From an uncultured Muribaculaceae bacterium (GTDB lineage: Bacteria; Bacteroidota; Bacteroidia; Bacteroidales; Muribaculaceae), in assembly GCA_910579605.1 (NCBI GenBank), contig CAJTUG010000006.1, forward strand, positions 19,814 through 71,594: a stretch of DNA of 51,781 nucleotides, in the 5' to 3' direction. Both the position numbers and the translations under genes were made by a program. The stretch's first letter is position 1. The number at the start of each line of letters is the position of its first letter. Below are positions 42,727 through 50,320 of this stretch, piece by piece. The notes beneath the pieces were generated by a model, which did no database searches, was not told where the DNA came from, and saw only the letters and a program-made list of their open reading frames with translations.

Positions 42727-43668
42727 ATGGAAGAAAGCAACAATAAATTGACAGCTGCCGACGAAAAAAACCTTCCGGTGGCCAAAGAACACAAGTCTGG
42801 TTTCGTAAATATCGTAGGCAATCCAAATGTAGGGAAATCTACGTTGATGAACGATTTGGTAGGCGAACGTGTGAGCATAATAACCCAGAAAGCACAAACC
42901 ACACGCCATCGCATCATGGGTATAGTCAATACCCCCGAATACCAGATAGTGTTTTCCGATACCCCCGGCGTTTTGTCACCGAAATACAAGATGCAGGAAA
43001 GCATGCTTGCTTTTAGCGAAGGGGCTTTGACCGATGCCGACATACTACTTTATGTGACCGATGTAGTTGAAGACCCAACTAAAAACGCAGAATTCCTTGC
43101 CAAAGTAGCATCCGAAAAAGTCCCGGTACTACTTGTCATCAATAAAATAGACCTTCTAAAAGGGAATGGCGATCTTGATGAGATAGTAAACCGCTGGCAC
43201 ACACTCCTTCCGAACGCAGAAATTTTCCCGACCTCGGCTAAGGAGCATTTCAACGTGAGCAATCTTATGACACGTATCGTAGAGCTTCTGCCTACAGGAG
43301 AACCATATTTCGGCAAAGACGCCCTGACGGATAAACCTGCAAGATTTTTCGTCACCGAAATTATCCGCGAGAAAATCCTCCTGAACTACGATAAGGAAGT
43401 ACCCTATTCCGCCGAGGTAATAGTGGAAAAATTCGAAGAGAAAGAGAATTCTATCCACATCATGGCTGTGATATACGTAGAACGTGACAGCCAAAAAGGT
43501 ATTCTAATAGGAAAAGGAGGTTCCATGCTCAAACGCGTTGGCACCGAAGCCCGTAAAGATATAGAGCGGTTCTTCGACAAGAGCGTATATCTGGAACTTT
43601 TCGTAAAAGTCGAGCCAAACTGGCGCAACAAGGAAAACAAATTACGCCAATTCGGATACATAGAATAA
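42727..43668 (+). CDS. era: GTPase Era
   Basis: 313 residues, an essential GTPase that binds 16S rRNA during small-subunit assembly. GTP-binding motifs are GNPNVGKST (about 35-43), DTPG in VFSDTPGVLSP, and the NKID motif in VINKIDLL. The C-terminal KH domain carries ILIGKGGSMLKRVGTEARKDIE. The N-terminus is about 25 residues longer than E. coli Era and is polar (MEESNNKLTAADEKN). It lies downstream of fabH. In related genomes der commonly follows era, but here a 5-kb envelope operon separates them. Confidence 0.97.
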   Translation: MEESNNKLTAADEKNLPVAKEHKSGFVNIVGNPNVGKSTLMNDLVGERVSIITQKAQTTRHRIMGIVNTPEYQIVFSDTPGVLSPKYKMQESMLAFSEGALTDADILLYVTDVVEDPTKNAEFLAKVASEKVPVLLVINKIDLLKGNGDLDEIVNRWHTLLPNAEIFPTSAKEHFNVSNLMTRIVELLPTGEPYFGKDALTDKPARFFVTEIIREKILLNYDKEVPYSAEVIVEKFEEKENSIHIMAVIYVERDSQKGILIGKGGSMLKRVGTEARKDIERFFDKSVYLELFVKVEPNWRNKENKLRQFGYIE

Positions 43669-43719
43669 AACCCTGTTCTTAAAGCGAGCAAGAAACTTGC
43701 TTATACTAAACAAAAACAT

Positions 43720-43765
43720 ACATCCGGCAACATATAGCCGATTATGCTGCCGGATGTCCTTTTAT
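43720..43765 (+). terminator. Terminator after era
   Basis: A perfect 10-bp stem (43720-43729 with 43748-43757) has an 18-base loop and is followed by CCTTTTAT. It lies 52 bases after the era stop. Confidence 0.75.
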
Positions 43766-43770
43766 CTTTC
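43763..43770 (+). promoter_or_regulatory. -7-like element of the three-gene envelope operon
   Basis: TATCTTTC matches TAnnTTTG except at the last base. It lies 33 bases before the ATG at 43804. No clear -33 box is visible, so the support is weak. Confidence 0.3.
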
Positions 43771-43803
43771 GCTGCTTATTCATCACACGTACAACAAAAA
43801 CTA

Positions 43804-44370
43804 ATGAGGTTCTACCATTTCTTTTCCCCTAAAGTTTATGCCTTTTTCGGACTATTCCTACTCGGGCTGCTTTTATCACAAGACATTGCCGCTCAGCGAG
43901 TAGCGTTGAAAACAAATGCCATAGACTGGCTCACCATGACACCAAATCTCACACTTGAAGGCCGCGTAAGCCGTCGGGTATCGTTGCAATTAGGTGTAGC
44001 ATGCAACCCAACGCACTTGTCTATAGCAAATATCCAGACCACAAATTTCCGCATAGAACCTGAGGTTCGCTATTGGTTCAACCGCCCAATGGCACGTCAT
44101 TTCGTGGCGGTGTCTGCCACGGCGGCGACCTATAATCTCCGTTTCAAGGATCACCATTTCCGTGGCGACGGATTTGCTGCCGGTATTTCCTACGGATATG
44201 CTCTTGTTCTCAGCGATCATTGGAACATGGAAGCCGAAGTGGGCGTAGGCATAGCCCATCTCAAAGCTAAAGACTACCGCGGCAGCGCTGAGCCGGCACA
44301 GAGCAACTATTCTCATGTCAAGCCTGTTCCCATCCGTCTCGGGCTTTCTTTTGCCTATATCTTCAAATGA
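43804..44370 (+). CDS. DUF3575-like outer membrane beta-barrel protein
   Basis: 188 residues from the ATG at 43804 (MRFYHFFSPKVYAFFG). The longer frame overlaps the era terminator and adds nothing signal-like. The signal peptide ends near LLLSQDIAAQ. The mature part is a small beta-barrel-like protein: VALKTNAIDWLTMTPNLTLEGRVSRRVSLQLGVACNP, RIEPEVRYWFNRP, HFVAVSATAATYNLRF, GAGISYGYAL-type strands, and the closing IRLGLSFAYIFK. This is the DUF3575 pattern, which in Bacteroidales often heads fimbria-like or OmpA-linked gene sets. It is the first gene of an operon with the next two genes. Confidence 0.88.
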   Translation: MRFYHFFSPKVYAFFGLFLLGLLLSQDIAAQRVALKTNAIDWLTMTPNLTLEGRVSRRVSLQLGVACNPTHLSIANIQTTNFRIEPEVRYWFNRPMARHFVAVSATAATYNLRFKDHHFRGDGFAAGISYGYALVLSDHWNMEAEVGVGIAHLKAKDYRGSAEPAQSNYSHVKPVPIRLGLSFAYIFK

Positions 44371-44401
44371 TTTTTAGAAAACACTATTGCACACATTCAT
44401 C

Positions 44402-46495
44402 ATGAAACTGAACCCAATAGCGCTTTTTGTATGCTTGATAGCCTTGGCGATTCCTTTCGCCGCTTTCCCATACGATATTAATGTCCGAGGCAAAGTTATG
44501 CGTCAAGGTTCTCACGAACCTTTGGAAGGAGTTGTCATCTTCGATTCTTCCGATGACAGAATCCTCGGCACCACCAATGCCTATGGCGAATACGAAGTGA
44601 CAATCGACGAGAACGGCACATTGCTTTTCACCATCCTTGCAAGCAAAGACAAGGAAGAACCCGTAGACGGACGCCTCCATATCGACGTTGAGCTGTTTCC
44701 CGACGCTCAGAGCCTGCGCGAGCTTGTAGTTACCGGCAAAAACCAGAATAAAGGTGTTGTCCTCCCTCCTGCCGACCTCATTTTGGAAGGCAACGAGATT
44801 TCGCTAAAAACAATTGCAAAGATACCTCACCAATTTTTCTCATCTAATGTGAGGGTAATTTTCCAACCGGCTATCTACAATGTCACTACACGAACTCTAC
44901 ACTACTTGCGCCCTGTAGTATACGACGGCAGGCGCTACGATATCACCCAACGTAGAATGTATGACTGGGACGAAAACCAGGATCCTCTGCGCCAATACGT
45001 TGAAGTGAAAAAAAGCAGCCGACGCACCGACGACACTGTATACATTGCCGACCGCCTGCATGTGGACAACCCCAAAAACGATTTCCTGTGCGTGGTAATG
45101 TCGTCTATGGAAAACTACAACAACATTATATATACCGATACCACCCAGATAGCCCGAGGGACAAAAAACCCTTTGCGCTTCCTTGCCTACCAGCTCAACG
45201 GCTTGCCGTTGGCCGATGAAAATTACCTGCCCCGTCCCGACGTTCAACTACGCGACACAAATGGTGAGGTAAATTTGGTCTTCAACTTAGGGAAATCCAA
45301 TCTTGACCTTTCATTGGGTGATAATGCAGCCGAATTGGAAAAAATGCTTGAAGAATTCAGGGTAATCCAAAAAGCGCCCGACATGACTCTCAAGAGCTTT
45401 ACAATTTCCGGTACAGCTTCACCCGAAGGCTCTTACAGCCGCAACCTCACTCTCGCCCGAAACCGCGTACAATCGGCCTTGACAGCTGTGCTCCAATCGC
45501 TACCCGAAAATATGCGCCGCAGTGCATCGGCACATTCCGACGCTTCAGTAGCCACATGGACAGATGTAGAGAATCTCATGCGAGCCGACGGACTAACAGA
45601 AGAAGCCGATGCGGTACGCGATATCGTCGATCGCAATTCAGGCAGCATCGAACGCCAGACAGCTCAAATGAAACGCCTGCCTTTCTACAAAAGCCTATTG
45701 GCCGACAAATACCTGCCTCGTTTACGACGCGTCGAGTATCATATAGTTTCTTCGCGATACCGTCCGCTGACTCCTGAAGAAATAGCAGAAATGTACAACA
45801 CCAACTACAAGAGTCTTTCCAAGTACAATTTCTGGAAATTATATACCCAAGAACCCGACACTGCCCACCGCGAGGAAATAATGGTACGTGCACTTGAGGT
45901 TCATCCCGATTTCCTTGCAGCTGCTACAGACCTGACAGCATTGCAAATAGACCTTGACAAATCCGACGAAAATTTGCTGCGTCCTTTCTTCAAAGATTGG
46001 TCCAAACTGAAAAAAATGCCAATGGAAGCTCGTCTCAACTTGGGTGTGGCAGCCATGGCCGGAAACCATTTCAGCTATGCAGACTCGCTCCTTTACGATT
46101 TGCCCGATACCCCACAGACTCATAAAGCCAAAATATACTGCTCCGCATTAAACGGACGCTACCATTCCGTATTAGCAGAAATTGCCCAAGATTCGCCAAT
46201 CAACGAGGTGCTTCTCCTTCTCGCCCTTCAAGACAACGGCCGCGCATGGGAAAAAGCACAGAATCTCGGAGACTCTGCCGAAGAGGAATATATAAAAGCA
46301 ATAGCTGCAAACCGAATGGCGAATTCCGAAACAGCCTATGCATATCTGTTTGTAGAAGCATCTACTCACCTGGCCAATGCCATAGGCAAAGATCCTATCC
46401 TTATTGAAACCGCCCGTATCGACGGCGACGTATGCGACCTGCTTGACGAAGACGGAAATCTCCCCGAAGAATACATAGAAAGCCCAGAACAATGA
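44402..46495 (+). CDS. Envelope protein: regulatory-like, OmpA-like and TPR-like parts
   Basis: 697 residues from the ATG at 44402. The longer frame begins with TTG. A signal peptide (about 1-20) is followed by a carboxypeptidase-regulatory-like Ig domain (about 22-115, INVRGKVMRQGSHEPLEGVV, TTNAYGEYEVTI, SLRELVVTG). Next is a region of about 200 residues that I cannot assign. At about 310-400 an OmpA-like peptidoglycan-binding pattern appears: LEEFRVIQKAPDMTLKSFTI, SGTASPEGSYSRNLTLARNRVQ. The last 250 residues look like helical repeats of the TPR type. OmpA-like domains usually end a protein, so the internal place is unusual. The gene lies 31 bases after the DUF3575 gene. Its stop overlaps the next ATG (ATGA). 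Confidence 0.8.
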   Translation: MKLNPIALFVCLIALAIPFAAFPYDINVRGKVMRQGSHEPLEGVVIFDSSDDRILGTTNAYGEYEVTIDENGTLLFTILASKDKEEPVDGRLHIDVELFPDAQSLRELVVTGKNQNKGVVLPPADLILEGNEISLKTIAKIPHQFFSSNVRVIFQPAIYNVTTRTLHYLRPVVYDGRRYDITQRRMYDWDENQDPLRQYVEVKKSSRRTDDTVYIADRLHVDNPKNDFLCVVMSSMENYNNIIYTDTTQIARGTKNPLRFLAYQLNGLPLADENYLPRPDVQLRDTNGEVNLVFNLGKSNLDLSLGDNAAELEKMLEEFRVIQKAPDMTLKSFTISGTASPEGSYSRNLTLARNRVQSALTAVLQSLPENMRRSASAHSDASVATWTDVENLMRADGLTEEADAVRDIVDRNSGSIERQTAQMKRLPFYKSLLADKYLPRLRRVEYHIVSSRYRPLTPEEIAEMYNTNYKSLSKYNFWKLYTQEPDTAHREEIMVRALEVHPDFLAAATDLTALQIDLDKSDENLLRPFFKDWSKLKKMPMEARLNLGVAAMAGNHFSYADSLLYDLPDTPQTHKAKIYCSALNGRYHSVLAEIAQDSPINEVLLLLALQDNGRAWEKAQNLGDSAEEEYIKAIAANRMANSETAYAYLFVEASTHLANAIGKDPILIETARIDGDVCDLLDEDGNLPEEYIESPEQ

Positions 46496-48768
46496 AAACA
46501 TACACACACATACGCTTTGCCGCCGCTATTGTCGTGGCCATGTTCCTATCGGCATGCCCTGCGGCATATGCAAAAATGACCAAAGCTCTCAACGACACAG
46601 CCTCCACAGGCATGAATGCCTTGGACTATGTGCTGCAAAAGCCGGCCGGAAGCCGTACTTTCGATCCGCCAAAGACCGGAAATAAGTTTTTCTTCAGCTT
46701 AGGGGGAAGCCTTTCCGTATACGGCAACCAACCAAAAAGCCAGTTCCGTCCCGGTTTTGGAGGAGAATTCATGTTTGGCGATTGGGTGAGTCCTGTTCAC
46801 GGTTGGCGCGTAGATTTGGCTGCAGGCTCTGCTTCTCGCTACGCATCGCAACCATGGAGACTCTACGGCAGTCTCGGAGCAGACTACATGATGAATTTTT
46901 CGTCGCTGCTGAAAGGCGACAACCCAAACCGCCGTTTTAACCTCATAGGCACATTGGGCGCAGAATACCGCCGCACCCGAGATTCCGGTGTATGGGGCAA
47001 CCAACTTGGTTTCCGCGCCGGCCTCCAGGCTCAAGTACGTCTGCAATCCAATCTTTTCCTCTATGTCGAACCACGCTTAGGTTTCTTAACCGGCTCTCGC
47101 TACACAGGCGACGACTATCGTCGATTGCGTCCCAATTTCAGCCTCAACATCGGTTTAGGATACCGCCTTATGAGCAAGGAAGAACGCTTAGCTGCGTCTA
47201 TCCCTTTCCTCAAAACCGGCGACAGCCACCTTTTCTTCGGTGCCGGCGGCGGTGTATGGAGTTTTGCACGTAGAATCAAGTCGGATCGCCATAACCTCAA
47301 GCCATTCGCGTCGTTCTATGTGGGCAAATATTTCACCCCTACAGCCGGAATACGGGTAAAAGGAGAATTCGGCAAGATTGGAGAAAATCCCGAAGGACAA
47401 ATGCGGTATCTTGGAGTTGGTGCAGTAGATTTCTTATGGAATCTCACATCGGCTCTCGGAGGCTACAATCCCGACAACGTATTTGACCTTACGGCAAATT
47501 TCGGTATAGCCTGGGCATATGCCAGCAATGCTTACGGCAGAAGCTATCCCGGTTTTGAAGCCGGCCTGCAAGCAAATTTCCGTGTTTCACCCAACTGGGG
47601 AATTTTCGTAGCTCCCGAAGCTCGCATTTTTACAGGCCGCTGCACCCGCGACCTCACCAATGGCGGACGCGATGCCTTGGTATCGCTAATGTTGGGCTTG
47701 CGCTACACTATCGGAGATTTCAAATATTTCCATCCGGAAAGCTACAAAGAATTTGTCAAGGCCGACAACAGTTTCTTAAGTTTCGCCATTGGCGGCGCAA
47801 AACGTTGGCGTGCTTCTTATGGCAAAGGATTCAACATCCAAGCCGCATTCGGACACCGCTTCACTCCCGTATCATCATGGCGAGTATCTGTAGATGCAGA
47901 AGCTTTTTCCTACACTCCGCATTTTGGCAAAGCTAATATTGGAGCCGACTATATGTTCAGCATATCAACTTCTATGGCCGGATTTAACCCACGACGTGTA
48001 TTTGACCTCTCGGCTTTGGTTGGTGCAGAAATAGGCGCCGGCAAATATACCAATGGAGCACAAGGCTTTTTCGGTGGCCGCGTAGGCCTTCATGGAGCAT
48101 TCCGCCTCAACAAAGCATTAGACCTTTATATAGAACCTGTATTGGCAGGCAACACACTCATAGGCTCAGGTTCTAACGGCTGGACTCCGGAAGCAAGAAT
48201 AATGCTTGGTCTCAAATACAAACTCGGCACTGCGCCCGATACCCCAGCCTTCACATTTGCCCAATCGCCATTGGGATTCCGTCAGAATTTCGTAGGATTC
48301 TCGACCGGACCGTCGGCTTTCAGCCAGACATTCTTAAGCAACCGCCACCTCGGAGGCTCTTTCAGAATTGAAGCTGGCCACTGGTTCTCTCGCACATCCG
48401 CAGCCCGACTAAGCTACACATTCGACCTCGTTGGTGGAACTAAAGGTCGCCGCCGCCCCAATATGCATACCTTTGCCGCCGACTACATGCTCAATATAAG
48501 CTCTATCATGGACGCTAATCCCGGACGACGTTTCCATGTCATAGGTATCGCCGGTGTTGGAGTCGGTTTCAGCCGCGACAAAGGCTCCAAGGCAGGCTTT
48601 ATGGCCGAAGCCGGCGCTCAGTTCCGCTATAATCTGCCATGCGACATAGACCTACACATAGAACCGATTGCCTCTTTCTGGGCCAACAGGACAGTTCCAG
48701 GCTTCCACAGCAGTTCTCGTTTTGTGGGTATTGGCAGACTTATGGCTGGCCTAAGTTACCGCTTTTAA
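46492..48768 (+). CDS. Outer membrane protein made of four tandem barrel-like repeats
   Basis: 758 residues. The signal peptide can be read as a lipobox (LSAC, Cys22) or as type I cleavage after AYA (about 27). The mature protein is four copies of a unit of about 155-165 residues (64-226, 244-408, 426-578, 599-758). Each unit carries the same anchors in the same order: ADYMMNFSS / VDFLWNLTS / ADYMFSIST / ADYMLNISS; then NPNRRFNL / NPDNVFDL / NPRRVFDL / NPGRRFHV; then LYVEP / IFVAPE / LYIEP / LHIEP; and a closing GLGYRL / GLRYTI / GLKYKL / GLSYRF. Each unit has the length and alternation of an eight-stranded barrel. It could be four small barrels or one large fused barrel. It is the third gene of the operon, overlapping the second by 4 bases. 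Confidence 0.85.
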   Translation: MKTYTHIRFAAAIVVAMFLSACPAAYAKMTKALNDTASTGMNALDYVLQKPAGSRTFDPPKTGNKFFFSLGGSLSVYGNQPKSQFRPGFGGEFMFGDWVSPVHGWRVDLAAGSASRYASQPWRLYGSLGADYMMNFSSLLKGDNPNRRFNLIGTLGAEYRRTRDSGVWGNQLGFRAGLQAQVRLQSNLFLYVEPRLGFLTGSRYTGDDYRRLRPNFSLNIGLGYRLMSKEERLAASIPFLKTGDSHLFFGAGGGVWSFARRIKSDRHNLKPFASFYVGKYFTPTAGIRVKGEFGKIGENPEGQMRYLGVGAVDFLWNLTSALGGYNPDNVFDLTANFGIAWAYASNAYGRSYPGFEAGLQANFRVSPNWGIFVAPEARIFTGRCTRDLTNGGRDALVSLMLGLRYTIGDFKYFHPESYKEFVKADNSFLSFAIGGAKRWRASYGKGFNIQAAFGHRFTPVSSWRVSVDAEAFSYTPHFGKANIGADYMFSISTSMAGFNPRRVFDLSALVGAEIGAGKYTNGAQGFFGGRVGLHGAFRLNKALDLYIEPVLAGNTLIGSGSNGWTPEARIMLGLKYKLGTAPDTPAFTFAQSPLGFRQNFVGFSTGPSAFSQTFLSNRHLGGSFRIEAGHWFSRTSAARLSYTFDLVGGTKGRRRPNMHTFAADYMLNISSIMDANPGRRFHVIGIAGVGVGFSRDKGSKAGFMAEAGAQFRYNLPCDIDLHIEPIASFWANRTVPGFHSSSRFVGIGRLMAGLSYRF
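46681..48765 (+). repeat. Four in-frame repeats encoding barrel units
   Basis: Protein-level tandem repeats at 46681-47169, 47221-47715, 47767-48225 and 48286-48765. The anchor motif spacing is 182, 173 and 178 residues. The copies are diverged at DNA level, with no long identical runs visible, so the duplication is old rather than a recent tandem amplification. Confidence 0.85.
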
Positions 48769-48835
48769 CGACGCCGACAAACTAAAAAGGTCTTTTTTCC
48801 GTTAAATAATAGATTCAACTATATAAAGAAACAAT

Positions 48836-50155
48836 ATGGGACAACTCGTAGCAATAGTAGGACGCCCCAATGTGGGCAAATCCACTCTCTTTAACCGCCT
48901 CACACAGAGCCGGACAGCAATTGTGGATCCTACCGCCGGCACCACACGCGACCGCCAATATGGCAAAGTGGACTGGAACGGCAAGGAATTTTCTATCGTC
49001 GACACCGGCGGTTGGGTTGTTAATTCCGAAGACGTTTTCGAGTCGGAAATAAACAAGCAAGTAGAACTTGCCATAGAGCAAGCCGACGAAATACTTTTTG
49101 TAGTAGACGCCATGAACGGCGTAACAGACTTAGACGATCATGTTGCCGAAATATTAAGACGCTCGCGCAAACCTGTCATTCTTGTAGCCAATAAGGTAGA
49201 CTCAAACGAATGGGTCTACAACGTTCCCGAATTCTACTCTTTGGGGCTTGGAGATCCATATCCGGTATCTGCTATCAATGGTTACGGCACAGGCGATCTC
49301 TTGGATGAGGTTGTGAAAAAGCTCCCCGAAGCCGATGAAGACGAAGCTGCCGCGCTCGACGACATACCTAAATTTGCAATTGTAGGACGCCCAAACGCTG
49401 GAAAATCTTCGCTCATCAATGCTTTCATTGGAGAAGACCGCCATATCGTCACCGATATTGCCGGCACTACCCGCGACTCCATATATACACGATACAACAA
49501 ATTCGGTTTTGATTTCTATCTTGTCGACACCGCCGGTATCCGCAAGAAAAACAAAGTAAACGAGGATATAGAATACTACTCCGTTATCCGCTCTATCCGT
49601 GCCATAGAAGCTTCCGACGTATGCATACTCATGATAGATGGAACTCGTGGCATAGAGGCTCAGGATGTGAACATCTTCTCCCTAATCCAGCGTAACAAAA
49701 AGGGTCTCGTGGTAGTGGTGAACAAATGGGATTTGGTTGCCGACAAATCTACTGCTGCTATCAAGCACTACGAAGCTGCCATACGCGAACGTTTCGCCCC
49801 GTTTACAGATTTCCCCATCATATTTACATCGGCATTGACAAAACAACGAATATTCAAAGTTCTTGAAACTGCAGCCGAAGTATACGCAAACCGCAAACGC
49901 ACAGTACCCACATCGCAGCTCAACACCGTGATGCAAGAAGATATCGCTGCATATCCACCTCCAAGCAATAAAGGCAAATTCGTGAAGATTAAATATATTA
50001 CCATGCTTAAAGGTGCTCAAGTGCCCACATTCATTTTCTTCTGCAATCTGCCTCAATGGGTTAAAGAGCCATATCGCCGATATCTCGAAAACAAAATACG
50101 CGAACATTGGGACTTTACCGGCACTCCTATAAATGTGTTTATGCGCGAAAAATAA
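48836..50155 (+). CDS. der: GTPase Der (EngA)
   Basis: 439 residues, a double-domain GTPase needed for large-subunit assembly. The first G domain has GRPNVGKSTLFNR (9-21) and DTGGW. The second has GRPNAGKSSLIN (about 183) and DTAGIRKK, plus NKWDL. The C-terminal KH-like domain (about 355-439) includes PPPSNKGKFVKIKYITM and ends REHWDFTGTPINVFMREK. The length is typical. No clear promoter lies just upstream (48769-48835), so it may be read through from the envelope operon or from a promoter I cannot see. Confidence 0.97.
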   Translation: MGQLVAIVGRPNVGKSTLFNRLTQSRTAIVDPTAGTTRDRQYGKVDWNGKEFSIVDTGGWVVNSEDVFESEINKQVELAIEQADEILFVVDAMNGVTDLDDHVAEILRRSRKPVILVANKVDSNEWVYNVPEFYSLGLGDPYPVSAINGYGTGDLLDEVVKKLPEADEDEAAALDDIPKFAIVGRPNAGKSSLINAFIGEDRHIVTDIAGTTRDSIYTRYNKFGFDFYLVDTAGIRKKNKVNEDIEYYSVIRSIRAIEASDVCILMIDGTRGIEAQDVNIFSLIQRNKKGLVVVVNKWDLVADKSTAAIKHYEAAIRERFAPFTDFPIIFTSALTKQRIFKVLETAAEVYANRKRTVPTSQLNTVMQEDIAAYPPPSNKGKFVKIKYITMLKGAQVPTFIFFCNLPQWVKEPYRRYLENKIREHWDFTGTPINVFMREK

Positions 50156-50228
50156 GCCCAGAACACCTTTTAACACTTAATTACACATTTTTTAAGGATT
50201 TTTTACGGATTTATCCAGAAAAGATAAC

Positions 50229-50236
50229 TATCTTTA
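50229..50236 (+). promoter_or_regulatory. -7-like element before the hairpin at 50237
   Basis: TATCTTTA matches TAnnTTTG except at the last base and lies directly before an 11-bp hairpin. If it is active, the hairpin would be at the 5' end of the next gene's leader. Confidence 0.3.
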
Positions 50237-50276
50237 CGCCGCGAAAGCAAATAATACTTTCGCGGCGTTAATTTTT
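50237..50276 (+). terminator. Strong hairpin terminator after der
   Basis: A perfect 11-bp GC-rich stem (50237-50247 with 50257-50267) has a nine-base loop and is followed by TTAATTTTT. It lies 81 bases after the der stop and 45 bases before the next ATG. Confidence 0.85.
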
Positions 50277-50320
50277 AACCCTAAATCAGCAATTAAAACA
50301 ACACTCATCCTTAAAACTCT

